Positions 30,321 through 38,869 of a stretch of 64,000 bases of DNA are shown here, piece by piece. The position numbers and the translations under genes were made by a program. The notes below the pieces were generated by a model. It had not been told where the DNA came from, made no database searches, and saw only the letters and a program-made list of their open reading frames with translations. Position 1 is the stretch's first letter. Each line of letters starts with the position of its first letter. Source of the DNA: Prevotella sp. UBA2725 (lineage in GTDB: Bacteria; Bacteroidota; Bacteroidia; Bacteroidales; Bacteroidaceae); contig DEKJ01000006.1 of NCBI GenBank assembly GCA_002353825.1, positions 1 to 64,000 of the forward strand, read 5' to 3'.

Positions 30321-32705
30321 ATGAATAATATTTTTCGGACAGGACAACATTCGATCTCCAAGATCGTGTGTCTCGCATTGAGCTTAGCAATCAGCTCGGT
30401 CATCATAGCAGAGGTCTATTTCGAGCAGACCCACGATACATATTTCCCGGGCTCTGACCGCACTTACATCATCCAGGAAAACGCTACTATGTCTGATAAC
30501 TCCGGAACCCAGACGTATGACCAGACCTCGGGCGGCGTAGCCCCGGGCATCAAGCGCTATGCGCCGATGGTGGAGGCGGCCACGCGAGCCCTCTACGAGT
30601 GGGGCAGTGACACCCAGCTCAAACTGTTGGCAGGCAATGCACAGAGCGAGACAACGGTGGAGTCGAGCATCACGATGGCGGACAGTGCCTATTTCGATGT
30701 CTTTCCCCAGCGCATCCTTGCCGGCAATCCACACGATGTCCTGTCGCGTAAAAACTATGTCATGATCAGTTCCGACCTTGCCAAGACTATCGGCGGCAAT
30801 GTCGTAGGCCGCCGCTTTACCATCGATTCGGCACCGGGTGTGACCTTCACTATCGGAGGTGTCTTTGAAGCCTTCCCGTGGGGAGCCTCGCAGCATGGAG
30901 ACGGCGTCTACCTCTCCCTCTGCTCCATCGGGCAGTTCACTTATGATGGGCGTAACATGTGGGTCGGCAACGACTCTTATCGTTCCTTTGTCCGCCTCGC
31001 CAAAGGACATAAGGCTGTCGAGTTGCAGCCTTATGTGGCAAAGATGATGCAGGACAACTATCCACTGAAAGATATGCAGAAGGCAGGTATAAAAATGTCA
31101 TACAGCTTCCAAACGCTTAACGACAACTATACCAGCAACTCGTATGTGAAGATGATGAAGTGGATCCTGTCCATCGTCGCCTTCGTGTTGCTCTTCTCTT
31201 CGGTGATGAACTATCTGCTCATCGTCATCGGTAACATGGTGAGCCGGAGCCGTGAGATGGCGGTACGCAAATGCTTCGGAGCCGAGCGGCCAGATATCTA
31301 TAAGTTACTCTTTCGTGAGGCGACGTGGAGCGTTGCTCTCTCTGTTTTGTTCGCTGCTGTACTGATCTTTGTCTGTCAAGGTGCGGTAGAGAATTTTCTA
31401 TCTGCTCCCGTCGCTTCACTTCTTTTTAATAAAGGTGCGTGGATCCTTGTCGTTATCCTGTTGGTTGTATTGTTCATCGGCGGCTTCGTTCCCGGATGGC
31501 TCTATAACCACATTCCCGTGACCGTGGCTTTCCGTGGCTATGTCAGCGCACGGCGTAAATGGAAATTAGCGGTCCTTGCCGTTCAGTTTGCCATCGTAGG
31601 CCTGATGCTCTCCTTGTTATGGATTATCAACAGTCAGTATGGCAAGATGATGAATCTCGATCCAGGCTATGATTATAATAATGTGGCGATTCTCACGGTG
31701 CAGGGGTCAACAAGCACGGACCGCCAGCGCACGCTGACAGAACTGCAGCGCATGCCCGGTGTGCAACAGGTCAGTGCCGCACAGTATCTGCCCTTGGAAG
31801 AGTGGTATGGGTCAGGAGACGATGTCATGCTTCCGGGCGACAGTAAGCAGTTGTTCAATGCTGAGGATATGTACTGGGTTAATGACAACTACTTCAAACT
31901 GCTCAACATCAAGATCCAGCAAGGCACGTTCTTTACGGACCTCAGCGACTCTTGCCACCAGGTAATGGTAGATGCCAACTTTGCGGATAAGCTGCAGAAA
32001 CTGACGGGATGGAAAGACGGAGTCGTAGGCAAGCAGATCAATATCTCCGGCCATGAGCCTATCCAGACCTTTACGATTGTCGGTGTCTTCCGCCCTGTAC
32101 AGTTGGGTAGTGTCAATCAGACGCAGAATAGCATCATCCGCCCGGCGATGGTCTTCTATGCCAAGAGCGTGCAGGGAGACATGTTGTTGAAGCTCTCCGA
32201 CCTCACATCGGAGTCGATGCAAACGATCCGCGAGAAGGTCGAGACAATGTTCCCCGGAAAGAAGGTAACGTTGACGACCTATGCAACGGAGTATGGCAAC
32301 CAGTATATCGCTCAGCGCAATTTCCGCAATGGCATCCTTCTCGGAGGTATCGTGGTGCTCGTTATCGCACTCTTTGGCCTCGTGGGTTACACGATGGATG
32401 AGGTGTCGCGGCGGAGCAAGGAGATTGCTATCCGTAAGGTCAATGGCGCTACGGTGAAGAACATCTTGGAGCTGTTCATTCGCGATATCATGAAGGTGGC
32501 GGTGCCGAGTGTTGTCGTCGGGTGCATAGGCGGCTGGCTCATCTCCGGCTGGTGGCTGCAGAACTTCTCGCAGCGTATCACGCTGACGCCGATACCGTTC
32601 GTGGTTGTCACGCTGCTGATCTTGCTCATCATCAGCCTTTCAGTCATCTTTAACAGTTATAAGGTTGCGGTGAGCAACCCGGTGAAATATTTAAAGGACG
32701 AGTGA
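30321..32705 (+). CDS. MacB/FtsX-family ABC transporter permease (second of pair)
   Basis: A 794-residue paralogue of the preceding permease. ATG 30321 is chosen: it is preceded by AAGGAGA and opens MNNIFRTGQHSISKIVCLALSLAISS, the membrane helix expected at the N-terminus. FtsX coupling motifs are SRSREMAVRKCFGAERPDIYKL and SRRSKEIAIRKVNGATVKNILEL. It lies 10 bp behind its partner and 125 bp before the ATPase gene, a gap filled by 22-bp array III. Confidence 0.9.
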   Translation: MNNIFRTGQHSISKIVCLALSLAISSVIIAEVYFEQTHDTYFPGSDRTYIIQENATMSDNSGTQTYDQTSGGVAPGIKRYAPMVEAATRALYEWGSDTQLKLLAGNAQSETTVESSITMADSAYFDVFPQRILAGNPHDVLSRKNYVMISSDLAKTIGGNVVGRRFTIDSAPGVTFTIGGVFEAFPWGASQHGDGVYLSLCSIGQFTYDGRNMWVGNDSYRSFVRLAKGHKAVELQPYVAKMMQDNYPLKDMQKAGIKMSYSFQTLNDNYTSNSYVKMMKWILSIVAFVLLFSSVMNYLLIVIGNMVSRSREMAVRKCFGAERPDIYKLLFREATWSVALSVLFAAVLIFVCQGAVENFLSAPVASLLFNKGAWILVVILLVVLFIGGFVPGWLYNHIPVTVAFRGYVSARRKWKLAVLAVQFAIVGLMLSLLWIINSQYGKMMNLDPGYDYNNVAILTVQGSTSTDRQRTLTELQRMPGVQQVSAAQYLPLEEWYGSGDDVMLPGDSKQLFNAEDMYWVNDNYFKLLNIKIQQGTFFTDLSDSCHQVMVDANFADKLQKLTGWKDGVVGKQINISGHEPIQTFTIVGVFRPVQLGSVNQTQNSIIRPAMVFYAKSVQGDMLLKLSDLTSESMQTIREKVETMFPGKKVTLTTYATEYGNQYIAQRNFRNGILLGGIVVLVIALFGLVGYTMDEVSRRSKEIAIRKVNGATVKNILELFIRDIMKVAVPSVVVGCIGGWLISGWWLQNFSQRITLTPIPFVVVTLLILLIISLSVIFNSYKVAVSNPVKYLKDE

Positions 32706-32708
32706 GTA

Positions 32709-32810
32709 CCAAAGTTTGGAACTGTCCGTTCCAAAGCGTGGAACTGTCCGTTCCAAAGCGTGGAATTGACCGTTCCAAAGCGTGGAACTGGGCGTTCCAA
32801 AATGTGGAAT
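32709..32810. repeat. 22-bp-period tandem array III (4 full units and a partial)
   Basis: Units at 32709-32730, 32731-32752, 32753-32774 and 32775-32796 (consensus CCAAAGCGTGGAACTGTCCG plus TT), then 14 bases of a fifth. TTCCA and TGGAA alternate every 11 bp, so dyads recur twice per unit (TTCCA-aagcg-TGGAA and TGGAAC-tgtcc-GTTCCA). The sequence is unrelated to arrays I and II. It lies inside the efflux operon, between second permease and ATPase. Confidence 0.9.
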
Positions 32811-32830
32811 AATATAAATAACATAAGAAT

Positions 32831-33496
32831 ATGATTAAGGTAGAGAATCTTACGAAGGTCTTCCGCACGGAAGATGTGGAGACCATTGCATTAGACAAGG
32901 TGTCGTTCGAGGTTAAGGACGGCGAGTTTGTAGCAATCATGGGACCATCAGGATGTGGCAAGTCAACGCTGCTCAACATCCTTGGCCTCTTGGATAATCC
33001 GACGAGCGGCGACTACTGGCTCGGTGATAAGAACGTGGCGGGACTCAAGGAGAATGAGCGCACAGCTATCCGCAAGGGACAGATCGGCTTCGTTTTCCAG
33101 AGTTTCAACCTCATTGATGAGCTCAACGTGGAAGAGAACATTGCCTTGCCGCTTACTTATCTCGGTATCCCTAAGGCTGAACGCAAGAAGAAAGTGGAGG
33201 AGGTGATGTCGCGTATGAATATCTCTCATCGCGCCCACCATTTCCCACATCAGCTCTCCGGAGGTCAGCAGCAGCGTGTGGCTATCGCACGTGCCGTGGT
33301 CTTTGGACCGAAGCTTATCCTTGCCGATGAGCCTACCGGTAACCTCGATTCGAAGAACGGTCTCGAGGTCATGCGTCTGCTGACAGAGCTCAACCAGGAG
33401 GGAACAACCATCGTCATGGTGACCCACAACGAGCACGATGCGCAGATCGCTCATCGTATCATCCGACTCTTTGACGGCCATATAGAGCAAGAGTAA
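32831..33496 (+). CDS. MacB/LolD-type ABC transporter ATPase
   Basis: A 221-residue ATPase with Walker A MGPSGCGKSTLLN, Q-loop GFVFQSFNLIDELNVEEN, signature LSGGQQQRVAIARAVV, Walker B LILADEPTGNLDS and the switch His in VMVTHNEHDA. It belongs to the LolD/MacB class that drives FtsX-type permeases by mechanotransmission. It completes the operon of channel, adaptor, two permeases and ATPase. The pump may export a peptide, antibiotic or lipid-like compound; the cargo is unknown. Confidence 0.93.
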   Translation: MIKVENLTKVFRTEDVETIALDKVSFEVKDGEFVAIMGPSGCGKSTLLNILGLLDNPTSGDYWLGDKNVAGLKENERTAIRKGQIGFVFQSFNLIDELNVEENIALPLTYLGIPKAERKKKVEEVMSRMNISHRAHHFPHQLSGGQQQRVAIARAVVFGPKLILADEPTGNLDSKNGLEVMRLLTELNQEGTTIVMVTHNEHDAQIAHRIIRLFDGHIEQE

Positions 33497-33518
33497 GGCG
33501 GAGTACATAAGGCAATGC

Positions 33519-33530
33519 GCAAACGTTTGC
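33519..33530 (+). promoter_or_regulatory. LacI-type operator upstream of malQ
   Basis: GCAAACGTTTGC in the context ATGCGCAAACGTTTGCA, the same palindrome as 3017-3028. Its centre is 62.5 bp before the -7 box TAATTTCG (33587-33594), practically the distance found at the regulator gene (61.5 bp). Confidence 0.75.
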
Positions 33531-33553
33531 ACCACTTTCTTAGCGGTTTTTGC

Positions 33554-33567
33554 ATGATGTAAATCAA
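33554..33567 (+). promoter_or_regulatory. FNR-like dyad in the malQ promoter
   Basis: ATGAT-GTAA-ATCAA, centred 33.5 bp before the last base of the -7 box. The bases around it (GCATGAT.TA.ATCAA, later GCTTTTTC) are shared with the regulator gene promoter at 3027-3060. Confidence 0.5.
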
Positions 33568-33609
33568 GTAATTGGCGCTTTTTCCTTAATTTCGCACATA
33601 GAAATAATA

Positions 33610-36306
33610 ATGCTAAAGACTATGAACTTACGTTTCAATGTAGATTACCGCACGAGGTTCGGCGAGGAAGTGGTGCTGAACCTTGTCAATAACTCTTCAG
33701 AGGAAGCGCAGGTCACTAAGTACCACATGATGACTCAGAGTGGGAAACGGTGGTCCTGTGAGCTGAAGATGGACACCCCGTCGGACACGCTGTCCTACTT
33801 CTATGATATTGAGTGCCAGGGACATTCGGAGAGGCATGAATGGACAACCATCATGCACACACTGGAGCTCAGCGCTGTGAATGGCAATGAGTATACAGTG
33901 TATGATCAGTGGCATGACATCCCCGAGGATTCCTATCTCTATAGTTCGGCTTTCACCGACTGTATCCGCGCTTGCAAGGTGAAGAAACCGGCCAAGACAA
34001 CGTTTGCACGCACTATCCGTTTCATTGTGCGTGCTCCGCAGCTCAACCATTCCAACCTCGTGCTTGTCGGCGAGGGTGATGCGCTCGGCAACTGGGATCT
34101 GGCGAAGGCACGCCCAATGACGCAGCACAACTACAACGAGTGGGTTATCGACCTCGATGCAGCCTGGTTCGCAGGTGATACCATTGAGTTCAAGTTCGGT
34201 GCTGTGAGCGAAAAGGATAAGAAAGACGTGCTGTGGGAAGATGGTATGAACCGTACGGTCCACATCCCAGCTCTTGCCCCCGGCAATGTTGTTGTTTACG
34301 ATCTCAGCCAGGCTTTCTTTGAGATTTACAATACGCGCGTAGCAGGTACCCTCGTACCGGTCTTCTCGCTCCGTACGAAAGAGTCGTTCGGTGTCGGTGA
34401 TTTCGGAGATCTGGAGAAGATGATAGACTTCATGTGTGAGACAGGGCAGAAAGTGCTGCAAGTGCTGCCTATCAACGATACGACAATCACACACACGTGG
34501 ACCGACTCTTATCCTTATTCTTGCATCAGTATCTTCGCCCTTCATCCGCAGTATGTCAACCTTCATCGGCTGCCGTTGCTCGATGATGAACAGAAACGTG
34601 AGCATTATGAGAAACTGCGCCGTGAGCTCAACGCCCTGCCGCAGATCGACTATGAGCGCGTGAACAATGCCAAGGTGGCTTACCTTCGTGACCTTTATGC
34701 CCAGGTGGGTGCAAAGATCCTCGGTACGCATGCTTTCCGTGAGTTCTTCAAAGAGAACGGTGAGTGGCTCGTGCCTTATGCACAGTACTGCACGCTGAGA
34801 GACAAGTACGGCACAGCCGACTTCTCGCAGTGGGAGGACCACAACCAGTGGGATGAGGCTGACCGTAAGAAGCTCTCTGAGCCCCGCTCGAAAGAATATA
34901 AAGAGGTGGCATTTTGGTATTATGTGCAGTTCGTGCTGAGCACACAGATGAAAGCCGTGCACGACTACGCCCGCCAGCATCATGTCATCCTTAAGGGCGA
35001 TATCCCAATTGGCGTGAACCGCTATGGCTGCGATGTGTGGACAGAGCCGCGCTACTTCAACCTCAACGGTCAGGCCGGTGCACCGCCTGATGCTTTCTCT
35101 ACCAATGGTCAGAACTGGGGCTTCCCAACCTACAACTGGGATGAGATGCTCAAGGACGGATGCAAATGGTGGATCCGCCGTTTCAAGAATATGGCCAACT
35201 ATTTCGACGCTTACCGCATCGACCATGTGCTTGGTTTCTTCCGTATCTGGGAGATTCCTATCAATGCCGTTCACGGACTGCTCGGACAGTTCGCCCCGGC
35301 TCTTGGCATGACCGCCGACGAGATCCGTGGCTATGGTCTCAACTTCCAGGAGGAGCGTTTCACCGAGCCGTTTATCACCGACTGGGTGCTCGACCGCGTC
35401 TTCAAGGAGCGTGCCAATGAGGTCAAGGAGAAATATCTCGACCGTATCGATGGCGAGCGCTATAAGATGAAGCCACAGTATGACACGCAGAAGAAGATTC
35501 AGAAACTCTTCGAGAACGTCACCGACCAGAACGAGCTCAACTTCCGCGATGGACTCTATTCGCTTATCAGCGATGTGCTCTTCGTGCGTGACCGCTCGGA
35601 TAAGAACAAGTTCCATCCGCGTATCTCTGCTCAGTTCGACTTCATCTACGAGAGTCTCTACGACAACGATAAGGGTGCATTCAACCGCCTCTACAACGAT
35701 TATTTCTATCGTCGCAACAACCAGTTCTGGTATGGCGAGGCAATGAAGAAACTGCCTGTGCTCGTGCAGGCTACCCGTATGCTCGTTTGTGCCGAAGACC
35801 TCGGTATGGTGCCCGACTGCGTGCCATGGGTTATGAACCAGCTGCGTATCCTCTCCCTCGAGATTCAGTCGATGCCGAAGGATCCGCATGTACGCTTCGG
35901 CCATCTGTCGCGCAATCCTTACCGCTCTGTCTGTACGTTCTCCACCCACGATATGGCAACGATGCGTCAGTGGTGGGATGAGGACTGGCCGCGTACGCAG
36001 GAATACTACAACACGATGCTCTACCGTCAGGGCCCCGCACCGCATCCACTGCCAGGCTGGCTTGCCCGCGACATCATCTCGCGTCAGCTCACAAGTCCGT
36101 CGATGCTCTGCGTATTGAGCATTCAGGACTGGCTCGCTATGGACGAGAAGCTGCGCCTTGCCGATGCTGACAAGGAGCGTATCAATGTGCCGGCTATCGT
36201 GCCTTACTATTGGCGCTATCGCATGCACGTTAATATCGAGGATCTTATCAACAGCAAGAGCTTCGCACAAAATATCAGAGACCTCGTGCAGGAAAGTGGT
36301 AGATAA
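33610..36306 (+). CDS. malQ: 4-alpha-glucanotransferase (GH77, amylomaltase) with N-terminal starch-binding domains
   Basis: An 898-residue enzyme that transfers maltodextrin chains, releasing glucose. Two CBM20-like modules occupy about the first 260 residues (the second has VGEGDALGNWDLAKARPM). The GH77 domain follows, with catalytic Asp538 (YRIDHVLGFFRIWEIP), Glu729 (VCAEDLGMVPDCVP) and Asp781 (FSTHDMATMRQWW). ATG 33610 follows the predicted start by about 10 bases, and an ATG at 33622 is the alternative. No signal peptide, so it acts in the cytoplasm. It heads the starch block and carries the LacI-type operator. Confidence 0.95.
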   Translation: MLKTMNLRFNVDYRTRFGEEVVLNLVNNSSEEAQVTKYHMMTQSGKRWSCELKMDTPSDTLSYFYDIECQGHSERHEWTTIMHTLELSAVNGNEYTVYDQWHDIPEDSYLYSSAFTDCIRACKVKKPAKTTFARTIRFIVRAPQLNHSNLVLVGEGDALGNWDLAKARPMTQHNYNEWVIDLDAAWFAGDTIEFKFGAVSEKDKKDVLWEDGMNRTVHIPALAPGNVVVYDLSQAFFEIYNTRVAGTLVPVFSLRTKESFGVGDFGDLEKMIDFMCETGQKVLQVLPINDTTITHTWTDSYPYSCISIFALHPQYVNLHRLPLLDDEQKREHYEKLRRELNALPQIDYERVNNAKVAYLRDLYAQVGAKILGTHAFREFFKENGEWLVPYAQYCTLRDKYGTADFSQWEDHNQWDEADRKKLSEPRSKEYKEVAFWYYVQFVLSTQMKAVHDYARQHHVILKGDIPIGVNRYGCDVWTEPRYFNLNGQAGAPPDAFSTNGQNWGFPTYNWDEMLKDGCKWWIRRFKNMANYFDAYRIDHVLGFFRIWEIPINAVHGLLGQFAPALGMTADEIRGYGLNFQEERFTEPFITDWVLDRVFKERANEVKEKYLDRIDGERYKMKPQYDTQKKIQKLFENVTDQNELNFRDGLYSLISDVLFVRDRSDKNKFHPRISAQFDFIYESLYDNDKGAFNRLYNDYFYRRNNQFWYGEAMKKLPVLVQATRMLVCAEDLGMVPDCVPWVMNQLRILSLEIQSMPKDPHVRFGHLSRNPYRSVCTFSTHDMATMRQWWDEDWPRTQEYYNTMLYRQGPAPHPLPGWLARDIISRQLTSPSMLCVLSIQDWLAMDEKLRLADADKERINVPAIVPYYWRYRMHVNIEDLINSKSFAQNIRDLVQESGR

Positions 36307-36336
36307 TTTTTTATTAATCCGGTCTTTGGATTATAC

Positions 36337-36627
36337 GTGCCTCGGAGAGGCACACTTATTCATAACCCCAGACTAAAGGAGCGAAGCGACTGCAGTCTGG
36401 GGTTGGGGATGAGAATGAATCAACTGACCTCCAGCCTCGGAGAGGCTGAATGCGCCTTGGCGCGCTATGTTGCGTATGATACTACCTTTTTAAAGACATA
36501 GCGCACTCCGTGCAGTCTGCCTCTCCGAGGCAGAAGGTTAAGTATCACTACTCTATCCTAACTATCCCCAGGCTGCGTCGCTGCGCTCCTTGCCTGGGGT
36601 TATGCAGAGTCAGCCTCTTCGAGGCTG
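36337..36627. repeat. nested multi-palindrome element, copy 2 (291 bp)
   Basis: Same ordered hairpins as copy 1: GTGCCTCGGAGAGGCAC, CCCCAGACT...AGTCTGGGG around GGAGCGAAGCGAC, CAGCCTCGGAGAGGCTG, GCGCCTTGGCGC, TGCCTCTCCGAGGCA, CCCCAGGCTGCGTCGCTGCG closing on GCCTGGGG, CAGCCTCTTCGAGGCTG. The two copies differ by compensating changes in stems (for example GACT versus GGCT in the sixth hairpin, with its pairing strand). It fills most of the 370-bp gap between malQ and the GH97 gene. Confidence 0.9.
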
Positions 36628-36676
36628 TCTGCCGCCATCAATCCGGAATTAGGGAAACATATTTTTTGATTAATAT

Positions 36677-38812
36677 ATGAAGATAATTTCATTAATAGCA
36701 GCCTTACTTCTCCCATTGGCTGCTCTCGCTCAGACAGTGAAGTCGCCAAACGGCAATGTCAGTGTGACCTTCTCGCTCACGGGCAATGGCGTGCCGACGT
36801 ATGAGATGAGTTATAAAGGCAAAGCCGTCGTCAAGCCGTCGCATCTCGGACTGGAGCTTGCCAAGGACAAGCACGCTTCGAAAGGCATGCATGAGACTTC
36901 GCTCATGGACGGTTTTACGGAGACAGACAGTAAGACATCGACCTTCGATGAGACCTGGACACCGGTATGGGGACAGTATGCTAAGATTCGCAACAACTAT
37001 AATGAGCTTGCTGTGAACCTCTTGCAGCCTGCTACCAAGCGTAAGATGACGATCCGCTTCCGTGTCTACAATATCGGTATGGGTCTGCGTTATGAGTTCC
37101 CACAGCAGGACTCGTTGGTCTACTTCGTCATTAAGGAGGAACACACGCAGTTCGCCATGACAGGTGATCATACCGCTTGGTGGTTGCCGGGCGACTACGA
37201 CACGCAGGAGCAGGAGACGCAGGAGTCGAAGCTCTCAGAGATCCGCTCGCGTTTCCATGATGCTGTCAACTGGAGCAACTCTTCCGTGGATGTCTTCTCA
37301 CCGACAGGTGTGCAGACAGCCTTGCAGATGAAGACGAAAGACGGACTGTATATCAATATTCATGAGGCAGCATGTATCAACTATGCTACGATGCACCTCA
37401 ACCTCGACGATAAGAACATGGTGTTCGAGAGTTGGCTGACGCCCGATGCTACGGGCATGAAGGGTTACATGCAGGCACCGTGCAACACGCCGTGGCGTAC
37501 CGTCGCTGTGAGCGATGACGCACGCGACATGCTCGGTGAGGCCAACAACCTCATCTACAATCTCAATGAGCCGTGTAAGATCAAGGATACCTCCTGGATC
37601 CATCCTACGAAATACTGTGGTGTATGGTGGGAGATGATCGTAGGCAAGAACACGTGGAGCTATACCAATGACTTCCCCTCCGTGCAGCTGGGTGTGACCG
37701 ACTACAGTAAGGCTAAGCCCAATGGCACACATGGCGCCAACAACGCTGAGGTGCGCAAGTATATTGACTTCGCTGCAGCCAACGGCCTCTCTGAAGTGCT
37801 TGTTGAAGGTTGGAACGTAGGCTGGGAGGACTGGTTCGGACACAGCAAGGATTATGTCTTCGATTTCACAACTCCTTACCCTGACTTTGATATCAAGGCG
37901 CTCAACGACTATGCACACAGCAAGGGTGTGAAGCTGATGATGCACCACGAGACGTCGTCGAGTGTTGTCAACTATGAGCGTCACCTTGAGGATGCTTACA
38001 ATCTCATGAACAAGTATGGCTACGACGCCGTGAAGAGCGGATATGTCGGCGACATCATCCCTCGTGGCGACCATCATTTCTCTCAGGAGATGAACAACCA
38101 CTATCTGCGTTGTGTCACAGAGGCTGCCAAGCACCATATTATGGTCAATGCCCACGAGGCTACGCGTCCTACGGGTATCGCCCGTACATGGCCTAACTGG
38201 GTAGGCAACGAGAGTGCGCGCGGCACAGAGTACGAGGCTTTCGGTGGCAGTTATCCTAACCACACCGTCATCCTTCCCTTCACGCGTCTGCAGGGCGGCC
38301 CGATGGATTATACGCCGGGTATCCTTGAGACACAGTTGAAGACCTGGAGCAACAATACTTCTTATGTTCACACAACGCTTGTCGGTCAGCTCGCTATCTA
38401 CCTCGTCATGTGGGGTCCGCTGCAGATGGCTGCTGACCTGCCCGAGAACTACGCAAAGTACAAGGATGCCTTCCAGTTCATCAAGGATGTGGCTGTCGAC
38501 TGGTCTGACAGTAAGTACCTCGAGGCTGAACCCGCTCGTTACATCACGGTAGCCCGTAAGGCCAAAGGCACAGATAACTGGTTTGTCGGTGGCAAGTGCG
38601 ATGAGCACGGACACCAGAGCACGGTGAAGTTCGACTTCCTCGACAAGGGTCGTAAGTATCAGGCAACGATCTATGCCGATGCTAAGGGCGCTTCTTATGA
38701 TAAGAACCCGAAGGCGTATGTCATCACGAAGCGTACGATCAAGAAAGGTGACACACTGAAGCTCACTGAGGCTCCCGGCGGCGGCTTCGCGATCTCGCTC
38801 ATGGCAAAGTAA
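36677..38812 (+). CDS. alpha-glucosidase, glycoside hydrolase family 97 (SusB-like)
   Basis: A 711-residue exported enzyme with signal peptide (residues 1-18). An N-terminal beta-sandwich opens VKSPNGNVSVTFSLTGNG. The catalytic barrel has LVEGWNVGWEDWFG, KLMMHHETSSSV, IMVNAHEATRPTG and ESARGTEYEAFGG. Glu residues in HHET, NAHEA and GTEYEA match the acidic residues of the inverting SusB subgroup. A C-terminal beta domain ends the protein. It releases glucose from maltodextrins in the periplasm. It lies between malQ and pullulanase, all on the same strand, but a 291-bp repeat element separates it from malQ. Confidence 0.92.
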   Translation: MKIISLIAALLLPLAALAQTVKSPNGNVSVTFSLTGNGVPTYEMSYKGKAVVKPSHLGLELAKDKHASKGMHETSLMDGFTETDSKTSTFDETWTPVWGQYAKIRNNYNELAVNLLQPATKRKMTIRFRVYNIGMGLRYEFPQQDSLVYFVIKEEHTQFAMTGDHTAWWLPGDYDTQEQETQESKLSEIRSRFHDAVNWSNSSVDVFSPTGVQTALQMKTKDGLYINIHEAACINYATMHLNLDDKNMVFESWLTPDATGMKGYMQAPCNTPWRTVAVSDDARDMLGEANNLIYNLNEPCKIKDTSWIHPTKYCGVWWEMIVGKNTWSYTNDFPSVQLGVTDYSKAKPNGTHGANNAEVRKYIDFAAANGLSEVLVEGWNVGWEDWFGHSKDYVFDFTTPYPDFDIKALNDYAHSKGVKLMMHHETSSSVVNYERHLEDAYNLMNKYGYDAVKSGYVGDIIPRGDHHFSQEMNNHYLRCVTEAAKHHIMVNAHEATRPTGIARTWPNWVGNESARGTEYEAFGGSYPNHTVILPFTRLQGGPMDYTPGILETQLKTWSNNTSYVHTTLVGQLAIYLVMWGPLQMAADLPENYAKYKDAFQFIKDVAVDWSDSKYLEAEPARYITVARKAKGTDNWFVGGKCDEHGHQSTVKFDFLDKGRKYQATIYADAKGASYDKNPKAYVITKRTIKKGDTLKLTEAPGGGFAISLMAK

Positions 38813-38826
38813 TTGAAATTCTATGC

Positions 38827-38860
38827 AAGGGCGGCCTGAAAGACCGCCCTTATTTTATTA
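38827..38860 (+). terminator. hairpin with T-rich tail after the GH97 gene
   Basis: AAGGGCGG (38827-38834) pairs with CCGCCCTT (38844-38851), followed by ATTTTATTA. It resembles an intrinsic terminator, and is also a shortened member of the GC palindrome family. It may act as attenuator before the pullulanase gene, whose ATG is 10 bases further on. Confidence 0.6.
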
Positions 38861-38869
38861 CCAACCAAT

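Noticed and set aside
33697..36270. Very long open frame (857 codons) on the minus strand
   Set aside because: It is the antisense shadow of malQ, whose domains and catalytic residues are intact; the minus-strand product shows no recognisable domain.
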